From an uncultured Pseudomonadota bacterium (GTDB lineage Bacteria; Pseudomonadota; Gammaproteobacteria; Methylococcales; Methylomonadaceae): a stretch of 17,505 nt of DNA. Below, one piece after another: positions 6,859 through 14,335 of the stretch. The stretch is taken from assembly GCA_903931355.1 (NCBI GenBank), contig CAIZCB010000126.1:1-17505 (forward strand). Reading direction: 5' to 3'. The translations under genes and the position numbers were made by a program. The notes beneath the pieces are model-generated. The model had not been told where the DNA came from. It was given only the letters and a program-made list of their open reading frames with translations, and ran no database searches. The stretch's first letter is position 1, and each line of letters begins with the position of its first letter.

Positions 6859-7527
6859 TTAATGCGCTTCACTAGCATCCAGTAGCTTACTTAATGCCTG
6901 TAGATTGATATTGGCAATACAACCTCGGCTTAATGTCAGCCAACCATAACTTTCAAAACGTTTAAGATGACGAGAAACCACTTCACGAGCTGTGCCTAAT
7001 TCCAGTGCCAGCTCGTTATGAGTTTTATGAATCATCTGCTCACCACTCGCCAACAAAGCCTTTGCCAATTTTTGGTCCACTGAGCCAAACGCCAGACTCT
7101 CCATGCGCTTAATCACATCGGCCAAGCGTTTAGAAAAATTACGAAATACAAATTCACGAAAAAAGCTCGATTGCTCCAGGCAGCGATGGAATATGTGCGC
7201 CGGAATCACAAAGGCCGTTACATCTGATTCAGTAAAACCTTCTGCTGGATAATCATTGCCGCCTAGCAAACAAGATGTGGTCAACACACAGGATTCACCC
7301 GCCTCGACATGGTAAAGCACAATCTCACGGCCATCTGGTGACAGGATTTGCGCTTTGACACGGCCAGACAGCATCAATAAATAATTCTCACAGGCTTTGC
7401 CGGGATAAAACACATGCTGACCAAGTGGCATCGATACCAAAATAGCTGATGTCATTAACTGAGTAACTATTTTATCGGTGCTTGCCGCAAATTCAGGGAA
7501 ATGCTGTTTCCACAAGGTTTGATTCAT
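6859..7527 (-). CDS. Crp/Fnr-family transcriptional regulator
   Basis: This 222-residue protein has a cyclic-nucleotide-binding-like beta-roll (about 22-115), a long dimerisation helix (about 120-145) and a winged helix-turn-helix (about 165-205). The recognition region is HNELALELGTAREVVSRHLKRFE, the typical Crp-class HTH with TAREVVSRHL as recognition helix. It lacks the N-terminal cysteine cluster of Fnr, so it is not an obvious 4Fe-4S oxygen sensor. It also lacks a clear cAMP-binding phosphate cassette. It does carry C80 and C86 in GESCVLTTSCLLGG, a motif seen in a Crp/Fnr subgroup, which might serve thiol redox or haem sensing. The ATG at 7527 faces the second TonB receptor. Being divergent from that operon and convergent with the first, it is a good candidate local regulator, but this is inference. 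Confidence 0.9.
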   Translation of the reverse strand: MNQTLWKQHFPEFAASTDKIVTQLMTSAILVSMPLGQHVFYPGKACENYLLMLSGRVKAQILSPDGREIVLYHVEAGESCVLTTSCLLGGNDYPAEGFTESDVTAFVIPAHIFHRCLEQSSFFREFVFRNFSKRLADVIKRMESLAFGSVDQKLAKALLASGEQMIHKTHNELALELGTAREVVSRHLKRFESYGWLTLSRGCIANINLQALSKLLDASEAH

Positions 7528-7593
7528 TTTAGTGGCCCGCTTAGGATTTTATGAATCGCAAGCCTACCATGAAAACAATCAGACCCTACAAGC

Positions 7594-7684
7594 GTAGGCC
7601 GGAATAAGCGCAGCGTTTCCGGCGAAGGCTTTGAATGGTTGACATAAGCGTCCAGTCCGAAACGCTGCGCTTATTCGGGCCTAC
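7594..7684. repeat. Paired palindromic repeat (REP/BIME-like or MITE-like), copy 1
   Basis: The left half starts GTAGGCCGGAATAAGCGCAG, and the right half is its near-complete inverse, ending CGCTTATTCGGGCCTAC. Each half also folds on itself (CCGGAA with TTCCGG; CCGAA with TTCGG). The two halves are separated by a less conserved core (about 7626-7655). A second copy lies at 13955-14044 with the same halves and a different core. Such pairs are typical of REP/BIME elements moved by RAYT transposases, or of small MITEs. No RAYT gene is in the window. Confidence 0.8.
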
Positions 7685-7845
7685 AGTGATGGGTTGAAAG
7701 TGTATTTAATATTTTTAAGTAATTGATTTTTAATGAGCTAAATAACGGGTGTGTCAAATAACATAGTTTAATTATATGCAATTAAGCTGTTATAGATTTG
7801 GTTTTTGGCGTGGGCGATTTAATCTTTGTGTTCGATAAGTGTTAG

Positions 7846-7859
7846 TTGATGCTAATAGA
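7846..7859. promoter_or_regulatory. Possible Crp/Fnr-type operator
   Basis: TTGAT-GCTA-ATAGA matches the Fnr consensus TTGAT-N4-ATCAA at 8 of 10 defined bases. It lies between the Crp/Fnr gene and the second receptor. A match of this quality in AT-rich DNA can arise by chance. Confidence 0.2.
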
Positions 7860-7988
7860 TTGTTTTATATGGGGTTTTTAAAATTGTTATTGAAATAATG
7901 AATAGCCAACAAATATCTATAACGCCAAATTAGTTATGCTAAAAATCGATCAAATTTATAGCTGTTATTAATTAATCTGGGTTATTTA

Positions 7989-8005
7989 ACACATTTCTAG
8001 TGTGT
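7989..8005. promoter_or_regulatory. Short inverted repeat, candidate operator
   Basis: ACACA-N7-TGTGT forms a 17-base dyad about 230 bases before the second receptor. No specific regulator family is indicated. Confidence 0.25.
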
Positions 8006-8037
8006 GATATGCCACAGTTTTGCTGTTAAAAATATCA

Positions 8038-8056
8038 AAATTTCTATTCGAAATTT
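8038..8056. promoter_or_regulatory. Inverted repeat AAATTTC-N5-GAAATTT, candidate operator
   Basis: This is a perfect 7+7 dyad with a 5-base spacer, 180 bases before the second receptor ATG and overlapping a possible -35-like TTTACA (8054-8059). The geometry fits a dimeric regulator. AT-rich composition lowers its weight. Confidence 0.3.
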
Positions 8057-8235
8057 ACAAGCATTTGATTTTTAAGTAATTGTAAAAACTGGCATCATTT
8101 TTGCTTTATATGAGGAGATATTGGCGTTTTCTAATTTTCTAAACTTAGGCCTTAGTCGGCTTATCGCTAGACAATCAGAAATCGCGCTGCATAGCAGGAA
8201 AAATATCGGAATTACTTCATATTTAAGGATTAACA

Positions 8236-10353
8236 ATGAATACAAAACCATTATTTGCGATTGGTGTTTTGGCCTTGGCTATTTCACAAGTCGCTTATGC
8301 CAAAGATGACGATAAGAAAAAGACTAAAGATGCACAAACTTTGGATGAAGTGACGGTTAGTGCCGAAGGTGTAAGAGAAGAGTTATTACCTGAAAGCCCT
8401 AAGAATGCTTATCGCTTGCCTGTCAGCGCTGCAAATATTACTCAAACCATTACGCGTGAACAGATTCAACAATTTCGGCCGCGGGATGTTTTTCAGTTAT
8501 TGGACAACGCCACCGGTGTCATTGCTACGCAAGGCAGTCGTAAAGGTTTTTCTGGTTTAACGATTCGAGGCGATTCTAACTTCCGTTATATCGTTGATGG
8601 TGCCTATCTTCAGCCGAACATGGCTTCTCGGATGATGGCTTCTTTACCAGTCATGGCAATCGAAGAAGTCAAAATTGTTCGCGGTGGCAGTGCGTTAACT
8701 ATGGGGCCAATGTCTGGTTCAGCCAGTCCCGGTGGCGCACCTGTCGATGGTTTCATTATTATCCGTACTCGCAAAACCACTAAAGATGGTGGGCAAGCCA
8801 GAGTTGCTGGCGAATCGTTTGATGGTGTCAAAGGTGACTTAATGTACGGTAAAACCTTTGGTGACCAAGAAGATAAAGGTTATGTCCAAGGTTTGATTTC
8901 ACATCAACGTACCGATGGTCCAGGGCAACCATTAGATACACCACAGACAGGCCCAGGGACATCCAGTAGTTTTAATCGAAGCAGCATCAGAACTGACGGG
9001 ATGTTCAAGGGCGGTTACGAAGGTAACGGTCTGATGGTTGATTTTATGGCGTTTAAAGACGACAGCTCTTTCGGTATTCCAAATGCCAATATTCATGGCT
9101 CAGGTTCCGGTAACTGGAAGATGGCACCATCTCGAACAGAAATTTATGCCATGAATGCTAGTTATAGCTGGGATGACATTCACACCACCTTGATTAATGC
9201 TTCTCATAGTACCAATAAGCAACATTTTGTTTTCGGCGGCCCTATTAGTGGTGATAAAGAAAATATCAATGAAGTGACCCATCTAAATGTTAGACACAAT
9301 ATGGACATCGATAAAACCCGAGTGATGGTTGGTGGCGATTTTATGCATTGGGATGCGCCAAACGGCCAGCAATATTACGAAGGAATTCAAAGAGAGGAAG
9401 ATACGCTTGGATGGTTCGCTCAAGTCGAGCAGAAATTTTTTGATGATAAATTAACCCTAGATGGTAGTTACCGTGGTGATAAGGTCGATGTATTACATGG
9501 TTTAGATTATTACGCCGGTGGTAGTCAGCCACCGGGTGGAGTTAACTCTAGCTTGAAAACCACTAATAAAACCTTGCCAACAGCAACTTTTTTCAATGTT
9601 GGTGCAGGGTATGAGTTTATTAAAAACTGGAAATTGATTGGTCGTTATGGCGAAACCGATGTTTCTTCATCTGGCATGAATGTGACTGCTGGTACACAGC
9701 TTAAAGAGCAGCATCAAATTAAGGCTGAGATTGGGATACAAGGCCAAGTTACTTCTTGGTTTAATCCAGCGGTTAACTATTTTCATAGAGATGCACAAAA
9801 TGAGCTAAATCTTTATGGTTATAGTTACGACAAGAAAGTGGGGGCCGTTACTTCGCATGTGACCTGTCAAGCCGCGAATGCGACGTCTAATGTGACTAAT
9901 AATACAACCCCATTTGATCCATGTTATAGCCAATCTAACACTGTTAGAGATGGTTTCGAAGTAACCAGCACTGGACAGATTGGCAGCAACACTAACTACA
10001 ATTTTGGCTGGACTAGCTACACCAAATTAAATAATGCGGCATTAGGTACGACCGCCCGTAATCAGGTGAATATGTCATTTGGGCATCGTTTTGATGTATT
10101 GGGTGAGAACTTCAATCTGACAGGTGCTTTCAAATACCTACCTAAATATAAAGGCTCACAAAGTGATTTAGGTGCTTGGTCTGGCGGCTACACCCGCTAC
10201 GACTTTGGTCTAGGTCATGATTTCAAACTAGCACAACTTCCTTTAACCGCTACCGTCTATGGTCAAAACCTGACAGATGAACGATTTGAAACCAACTCTG
10301 GTGTTCAAGATGTGGGTCGTGTTGTCGGTATCGAATTTATTAGTTCTTTCTAG
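8236..10353 (+). CDS. TonB-dependent outer-membrane receptor (no STN domain)
   Basis: The 705-residue product starts with a clean signal peptide (MNTKPLFAIGVLALAISQVAYA, cleavage near 22), preceded by an AAGGA ribosome binding site. A Lys/Asp-rich linker leads to a TonB box DEVTVSA (37-43), then a plug domain (TITREQIQQFRPRDVFQLL, LTIRGDSN, EEVKIVRGGSAL), and a beta-barrel ending in VVGIEFISSF with the terminal Phe needed for BAM. Unlike the receptor at 2978 it has no STN domain, so it is not expected to signal to a FecR protein. One putative surface loop carries two cysteines (TSHVTCQA and FDPCYSQ), likely a disulfide. It heads the operon with the PepSY-like protein, microprotein, exported methyltransferase and permease. 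The ligand cannot be named from the sequence; a metal chelate is the default guess. Confidence 0.93.
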   Translation: MNTKPLFAIGVLALAISQVAYAKDDDKKKTKDAQTLDEVTVSAEGVREELLPESPKNAYRLPVSAANITQTITREQIQQFRPRDVFQLLDNATGVIATQGSRKGFSGLTIRGDSNFRYIVDGAYLQPNMASRMMASLPVMAIEEVKIVRGGSALTMGPMSGSASPGGAPVDGFIIIRTRKTTKDGGQARVAGESFDGVKGDLMYGKTFGDQEDKGYVQGLISHQRTDGPGQPLDTPQTGPGTSSSFNRSSIRTDGMFKGGYEGNGLMVDFMAFKDDSSFGIPNANIHGSGSGNWKMAPSRTEIYAMNASYSWDDIHTTLINASHSTNKQHFVFGGPISGDKENINEVTHLNVRHNMDIDKTRVMVGGDFMHWDAPNGQQYYEGIQREEDTLGWFAQVEQKFFDDKLTLDGSYRGDKVDVLHGLDYYAGGSQPPGGVNSSLKTTNKTLPTATFFNVGAGYEFIKNWKLIGRYGETDVSSSGMNVTAGTQLKEQHQIKAEIGIQGQVTSWFNPAVNYFHRDAQNELNLYGYSYDKKVGAVTSHVTCQAANATSNVTNNTTPFDPCYSQSNTVRDGFEVTSTGQIGSNTNYNFGWTSYTKLNNAALGTTARNQVNMSFGHRFDVLGENFNLTGAFKYLPKYKGSQSDLGAWSGGYTRYDFGLGHDFKLAQLPLTATVYGQNLTDERFETNSGVQDVGRVVGIEFISSF

Positions 10354-10362
10354 GAAAATCTT

Positions 10363-11160
10363 ATGGCTAGTAAATCAAAATCATGGACAGCCCGCCGCAT
10401 TCATCTTTGGATAGGCATTATTTTGGCTATCCCGATGGCGCTGATGGCGATCACCGGCAGCTTAATTTCAATGCGTAGCATCGGCAATATTGATGTGCCT
10501 ATGTCTTGGCTGGGCTCTGAATCGATTCCCGAACATTTACCAATCACCGCTTATTTGGAAACTAGCGACGGTGCGATTTGGTTGGGTAATGCTCAAGGTT
10601 TAACTCAAATCAAAGACCAACAAATCATACCTGTCGCCCATTTTGCTGGACAAGAAATTGTCGGTTTAGCGGCTTTACAGGGCAGTGCTTTGCCGATTGT
10701 TGCCACCAAAATGGCGGTTTGGTCACAAGCCGATGGTCAATGGAAGAGCTTGTTAAAAGGCCGTGTTCGTCAATTGTCGACCTTAGCCAGTGGTCAAGTA
10801 TTGGCGATTGCGGGTGGTCGTGGCGATATGGCCGACGGTAAGCCGATGGTGAGTAGTGACGGCCAGCAATGGCAGCCTTATCAAAAGGCTTTGATGGCTA
10901 ACAGCGCGATGCCGCCGTTAGAAAATCCGCGGGTTGCATTGCATCAATTTATGCGTGAAATCCATTCCGGTGCCTATTGGTTTGGTAAAGGCATAGGCGA
11001 AATGATCTGGAGCAATATTCTCGGGTTGGTTTTGGCGTCGTTATCGCTAACCGGCTTGTGGATGTGGCTGAAAGTCGAGCGTCAAAAAGCCATTAAACGG
11101 GTCAAGTTCAATCAACAAGCGGCGTTAAGCGCTGCTAATCAAACTAACAGCGGAGACTAA
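10363..11160 (+). CDS. PepSY-associated/PiuB-like inner-membrane protein with large periplasmic domain
   Basis: The 265-residue product has a basic N-terminus (WTARRIHLWIG with H14), a first transmembrane helix (about 15-36), a soluble domain of about 155 residues and a C-terminal helix (about 216-237) followed by a basic tail. The start and the HSGAYWFGKGIGE stretch (H201) just before the last helix recall PepSY-associated membrane proteins, which often sit beside TonB receptors and can be haem-binding reductases. The periplasmic domain is unusual for that family: it has beta-propeller-like short repeats (GAIWLGNAQGLTQI; an Asp-box-like SSDGQQW at 164-170). The ATG has an AGGA site overlapping the receptor stop region, 9 bases downstream, so the genes are co-transcribed. 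A role in reducing or handing on the imported ligand is plausible but unproven. Confidence 0.75.
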   Translation: MASKSKSWTARRIHLWIGIILAIPMALMAITGSLISMRSIGNIDVPMSWLGSESIPEHLPITAYLETSDGAIWLGNAQGLTQIKDQQIIPVAHFAGQEIVGLAALQGSALPIVATKMAVWSQADGQWKSLLKGRVRQLSTLASGQVLAIAGGRGDMADGKPMVSSDGQQWQPYQKALMANSAMPPLENPRVALHQFMREIHSGAYWFGKGIGEMIWSNILGLVLASLSLTGLWMWLKVERQKAIKRVKFNQQAALSAANQTNSGD

Positions 11161-11162
11161 GC

Positions 11163-11255
11163 ATGGGCATTTGGATAGTGATAGCTATAGGTGCGATCTG
11201 TTTATTATCGGCTTTAGTGTTAACAATTATGGGTGTTTATCACATAAGTCGATAA
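11163..11255 (+). CDS. 30-residue single-TM microprotein
   Basis: The ATG is 2 bases after the stop of the PepSY-like gene, with GGAG just before that stop serving as ribosome binding site. The 30-residue product (MGIWIVIAIGAICLLSALVL, then TIMGVYHISR) is almost all one hydrophobic helix, with a basic C-terminus. The tight spacing, good ribosome binding site and clean hydrophobic composition favour a real gene over a chance frame. It could be a small subunit that stabilises or modulates the PepSY-like protein. I know no family for it. Confidence 0.55.
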   Translation: MGIWIVIAIGAICLLSALVLTIMGVYHISR

Positions 11256-11295
11256 ATATTATTCCACAACAAAAAATCAAATACAGGAAAAGAAC

Positions 11296-12627
11296 ATGAC
11301 AAAAAATAACTTAGCGGCTACCGCTATCTTGCTACTGATCAGCAGTCATATCACAGTGGCAGAAATCATGGCTGAGATGCCGGCTGAACATAAAATGCAC
11401 ATGGGTCAGCACAAAGGCCATGATGATGGTGCTTATCATCACAGCTTTGCCGACGCTGAAAAATGGGCTAAACAATTTGATAACGCAGAACGCGATAGCT
11501 GGCAAAAACCAGAACAGGTGTTAGATGCATTAAAGTTGTCTGCGAATACTACGGTCGCTGATATTGGTGCGGGAACTGGCTATTTCAGTAGCCGAATTGC
11601 CAAACGCGTACCGCAAGGCAAAGTGTTTGCCGTCGATGCCGAGCCAGACATGGTGCAGTATCTGGGTCAACGCGCTAAACGTGAAAAAATCGGCAATCTA
11701 AACCCAATACAAGCCAGCGCTACTAGCCCTAATTTGCCGGAAGCGGTCGATGTGGTTTTATTGGTTGATGCTTATCACCATATTGGCAATCGGGTCGAGT
11801 ATTTCAGGAAGCTACGCGATTCGCTAAAAGCGGATGGTCGTTTGGCATTGATTGATTTCAATAAAGCAGGCCCAGGTACGCCACCGAAAGAGCACATGGT
11901 TTCAATTGAACAGGTCAACCAAGAACTGGCCGCTGCCGGTTATAAGCCTGTTGAAAGTCATGAGTTTTTACCGAAACAATATTTTGTCGTATTCCAAAAA
12001 TCCAGCGAAGCACAAGCCGCTCATGGCGATATGCGGATGGCTGGTGAGCATAAAATGCGCTTTGCGGATGCTGAAAAATCAGCGAAACATTTTGATAGCG
12101 CTGATCGTGAAGCCTGGCAACAACCAGAAAAAGTCCTTGATGAATTGGATTTAGCCCGTGATGCCTTAGTGGCTGATATTGGCGCTGGTACCGGTTATTT
12201 CAGTGCGCGAATTGCGAAACGGGTGCCAGAAGGCAAAGTGTTTTCGGCTGATCTTGAGCCGGACATGGTGCGTTATTTAGGCGAACGCGCTAAACGCGAA
12301 AACCTAGCCAATATCCATCCTGTTCAAGCGAGTTTTGATAGTCCTAATCTGCCTGAAGCGGTTGATGTGTTGCTATTCGTCAATGCTTATCACCTGATTG
12401 AGAACCGCGTTGAGTATTTCAGCAAGCTACAACCGTCATTAAAAGACGATGGTCGATTAGTGATTGTCGATTGGCGGATGAATTCCAGCGATACACCGCC
12501 AAAAATGCGTTTGGTGGCTTTTGATACTGCGATGGCTGAATTGAAGCAAGCGGGTTATGACTTGGTTGAAACCAAAGAGTTTTTACCTAGACAGTACATT
12601 GCTATTCTGCAAAAAAAGGAAAAGTAA
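11296..12627 (+). CDS. Exported tandem-duplicated class I SAM-dependent methyltransferase
   Basis: AGGAAAAG precedes the ATG. The 443 residues begin with a signal peptide (AATAILLLISSHITVA, cleavage near 22), then a Met/His-rich stretch (MPAEHKMHMGQHKGHDDG, HH at 48-49). Two copies of one methyltransferase domain follow: copy 1 about 31-235 and copy 2 about 250-440. Each has the SAM-binding motif VADIGAGTGYFS (87-98 and 292-303), KVFxxDxEPDMVxYLGxRAKRE, and a conserved ending EFLPxQY. Copy 1 keeps DAYHHI (158-163) and IDF, while copy 2 has NAYHLI and VDW, so copy 2 may have lost or changed activity. Both copies begin with EHKM, and only copy 1 has the inserted His-rich segment. Exported members of this family are known but their function is poorly defined, since SAM is not expected in the periplasm. 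The stop overlaps the permease ATG by one base (TAATG). Confidence 0.88.
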   Translation: MTKNNLAATAILLLISSHITVAEIMAEMPAEHKMHMGQHKGHDDGAYHHSFADAEKWAKQFDNAERDSWQKPEQVLDALKLSANTTVADIGAGTGYFSSRIAKRVPQGKVFAVDAEPDMVQYLGQRAKREKIGNLNPIQASATSPNLPEAVDVVLLVDAYHHIGNRVEYFRKLRDSLKADGRLALIDFNKAGPGTPPKEHMVSIEQVNQELAAAGYKPVESHEFLPKQYFVVFQKSSEAQAAHGDMRMAGEHKMRFADAEKSAKHFDSADREAWQQPEKVLDELDLARDALVADIGAGTGYFSARIAKRVPEGKVFSADLEPDMVRYLGERAKRENLANIHPVQASFDSPNLPEAVDVLLFVNAYHLIENRVEYFSKLQPSLKDDGRLVIVDWRMNSSDTPPKMRLVAFDTAMAELKQAGYDLVETKEFLPRQYIAILQKKEK

Positions 12628-13928
12628 TGGCAAAGCAAACCGCTAGTTTGCTGGATTATCGAGGCGCTATTGCCTTGGTGATTGCAAACACGATTGGCAC
12701 TGGCGTCTTTACTACTTCTGGTTTTGCATTGGCGGATTTAGGCTCACCGGCTTACGTGATGTTAGCGTGGTTGGTAGGTGGTATTTATGCTTTGTGCGGT
12801 GTAGCGATTTATGCCGATTTAGCGGCGCGATTTCCTCAATCCGGTGGCGAGTATGCGTTTCTGCGCGAAACACTGCATCCGGCATTGGGGACGGTGGCGG
12901 GTTGGGTTTCATTGGTGGCTGGCTTTACTTCACCGATTGCCGCCGCTGCCTTAGGCGCGCAACTGTATCTGGCGCGAGTGATGCCAATTGATAATACCTT
13001 GCCTTGGATTGCTACTGGCTTAATCGTGCTGTTGGGTTTGTTACATGCGGCAGCGCCAAAATTGGGGGTTAAATTCCAGAATTTGGCGGTATTAATCAAA
13101 GTTATCGCGATTATGGTTTTTATCGTTTTTGGGGTGCCGCATGTGTCTGATGCCATTGCCGCTCCGCCGTTGATTGAATCAAACAGCTTTTCTTTAATGG
13201 CGTTTGCGGGGTCTTTAGTGTGGATTTCGTTTGCCTATTCGGGTTGGAATGCGGCTGTTTATGTTACTAGCGAAGTCGATGGTGGCGGTGCAACGGTAAA
13301 ACGTGCGCTTTATACCGGCACTGGGTTAGTGATTGTGTTGTATTTGGGGGTCAGTGCGGTGATTTTGTATGGTGCACCGCAATTGGAAATTCGAGGTGTA
13401 GCAGAATCCGGTGCGGCTGCGGCTAGAGCATTAGGTGGTATTAGTGCGGAACAGGCATTAAGCGGCTTAATTGCGCTGGCTTTGATGACGTCGGCATCAT
13501 CGATGTTGCTCAGTGGGCCGCGGGTTTATGCCCAGATGGCAAAAGATGGTGCTTTGCCGAAGTTCATGGGCCAATTGCACGGCGAACATCCGCGGATAGC
13601 CGTGTTGGCACAAACGCTAATCTGTGTGATGGTGGTTTGGAGTGCAGGGCTTCGGGAGTTGCTTGAGTTTGCTGGCGTGATGTTGAGTTTATCGGCGGGT
13701 ACCGTGGTGATTGGCTGGTTAAAACAAGAATTTAACAACCCAGCGCCATCATTAAGATATTTCCAACTGATTGCTGCCATAACATTTTTAGCCGCGACGA
13801 TTGGTATCGCTGTTGCCGCTTTAACCATGCGACCTGGTTCGGCGTTCGCGGCGGTTGTGCTGATTGGTTTTGGATTGCTAGTGCATTATTGGTCTAACTG
13901 TTCGGCAATCAAAAAAGTAAATCTGTAA
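12627..13928 (+). CDS. APC-family amino acid/amine permease
   Basis: This 433-residue polytopic protein has about 12 hydrophobic segments. It shows the APC signature in helix 1 (NTIGTGVFTTSG, 21-32), a helix 2-3 region AIYADLAARFPQSGGEYAFLRE, and the helix 6 region SFAYSGWNAAVYVTSEV typical of amino acid permeases. APC carriers move amino acids or amines across the inner membrane, usually by proton symport or by exchange. Its ATG shares an A with the stop of the methyltransferase, so the two are translationally coupled and probably act on related molecules. The substrate is not clear. A good guess is an amino-acid-like product released from the ligand of the TonB receptor, but this is speculation. 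Confidence 0.88.
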   Translation: MAKQTASLLDYRGAIALVIANTIGTGVFTTSGFALADLGSPAYVMLAWLVGGIYALCGVAIYADLAARFPQSGGEYAFLRETLHPALGTVAGWVSLVAGFTSPIAAAALGAQLYLARVMPIDNTLPWIATGLIVLLGLLHAAAPKLGVKFQNLAVLIKVIAIMVFIVFGVPHVSDAIAAPPLIESNSFSLMAFAGSLVWISFAYSGWNAAVYVTSEVDGGGATVKRALYTGTGLVIVLYLGVSAVILYGAPQLEIRGVAESGAAAARALGGISAEQALSGLIALALMTSASSMLLSGPRVYAQMAKDGALPKFMGQLHGEHPRIAVLAQTLICVMVVWSAGLRELLEFAGVMLSLSAGTVVIGWLKQEFNNPAPSLRYFQLIAAITFLAATIGIAVAALTMRPGSAFAAVVLIGFGLLVHYWSNCSAIKKVNL

Positions 13929-13948
13929 GGCCGAATTTATTCGACCTT
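13927..13948 (+). terminator. Hairpin at the end of operon 2, possible terminator
   Basis: AAGGCCGAAT (13927-13936) and ATTCGACCTT (13939-13948) pair at 9 of 10 positions, overlapping the permease stop. There is no T-run, so if it ends transcription it is not a classical intrinsic terminator. The adjacent repeat pair could add to termination or mRNA stability. Confidence 0.35.
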
Positions 13949-13954
13949 GCAGCC

Positions 13955-14044
13955 GTAGGCCGGAATAAGCACAGCGTTTCCGGCGAAGGTTTTGATGTTT
14001 GTGACAAGCTTTCTGCCCGAAACGCTGCGCTTATTCGGGCCTAC
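13955..14044. repeat. Paired palindromic repeat (REP/BIME-like or MITE-like), copy 2
   Basis: This has the same two inverted halves as 7594-7684 (GTAGGCCGGAATAAGC on the left, GCTTATTCGGGCCTAC on the right), with one base change in the left half (CACAG for CGCAG) and a diverged core (about 13986-14015). It lies just after the permease stop, a usual place for REP-type elements. Confidence 0.8.
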
Positions 14045-14092
14045 GCTACTGAATAATTAAAATATAAATAACTCATATCTAGGAACAAGATA

Positions 14093-14320
14093 ATGCAAAA
14101 ACAATACGGTATCGAAAGAGCGTTTTTAGGGCCAAGAACAGTAGAGCCTTCGGAAAAACCTGCGCCGAAATTTCCATCTTCGCGTTATTTTCAAATCCAT
14201 TTTGAAGCGCTGACCGAGCAGTTACAGCAAACCCAAAACAGTTTGGCGTTGTTACAACGCCAAATGCAGGAAATGGAGAGTAGGCTGTTAAATCAAGGCT
14301 TAAATCAGGATTCTGTTTGA
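14093..14320 (+). CDS. Small coiled-coil protein, 75 residues, unknown function
   Basis: An AGGAACAAG stretch precedes the ATG. The N-terminal half is polar and Pro-rich (FLGPRTVEPSEKPAPKF). The C-terminal half (about 40-69, FEALTEQLQQTQNSLALLQRQ then MQEMESRLL) has heptad spacing of Leu/Met and is a likely coiled coil. It has no signal peptide or membrane segment, so it is presumably cytosolic. It stands alone between the repeat pair and the convergent antiporter gene (15 bases away). I do not recognise the family. Codon use looks like its neighbours. Confidence 0.6.
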   Translation: MQKQYGIERAFLGPRTVEPSEKPAPKFPSSRYFQIHFEALTEQLQQTQNSLALLQRQMQEMESRLLNQGLNQDSV

Positions 14321-14335
14321 TTTGATGAAGCTGTT

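Larger units (their letters stand above)
7528..8235. other. Long AT-rich intergenic region between the regulator and the second TonB receptor
   Basis: These 708 bases hold no convincing gene. They contain one repeat pair (7594-7684), then about 550 bases of AT-rich DNA that must include the receptor promoter and operators. Small inverted repeats are at 7989-8005 and 8038-8056, and an Fnr-like site at 7846-7859. AACGCCAA near 7921 and TTGGCGTT near 8121 are reverse complements 200 bases apart. An AAGGA ribosome binding site lies just before the ATG at 8236. I do not see a promoter good enough to place with confidence. Confidence 0.6.

Noticed and set aside
6859..7527. Naming the regulator Fnr or Crp
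   Set aside because: The Fnr cysteine cluster is missing and cAMP-contact residues are not evident, so only the superfamily is supported.
7594..7684. CRISPR array or IS element at the paired repeats
   Set aside because: Only two inverted halves per site with no regular spacers and no transposase; fits a REP/BIME- or MITE-type element.
8121..8309. 62-codon frame overlapping the start of the second receptor
   Set aside because: No signal or family features; it overlaps the receptor start in another frame and uses a non-ATG start.
11852..12154. 100-codon frame inside the methyltransferase gene
   Set aside because: Spans the join of the two duplicated domains in a shifted frame; low-complexity product with no recognisable domain.
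12836..13156. 106-codon frame antisense to the permease
   Set aside because: Composition is that of a shadow of the permease gene; no start signal or family match.
13526..13828. 100-codon frame antisense to the permease
   Set aside because: Same reason: mirror of a real coding sequence on the other strand.
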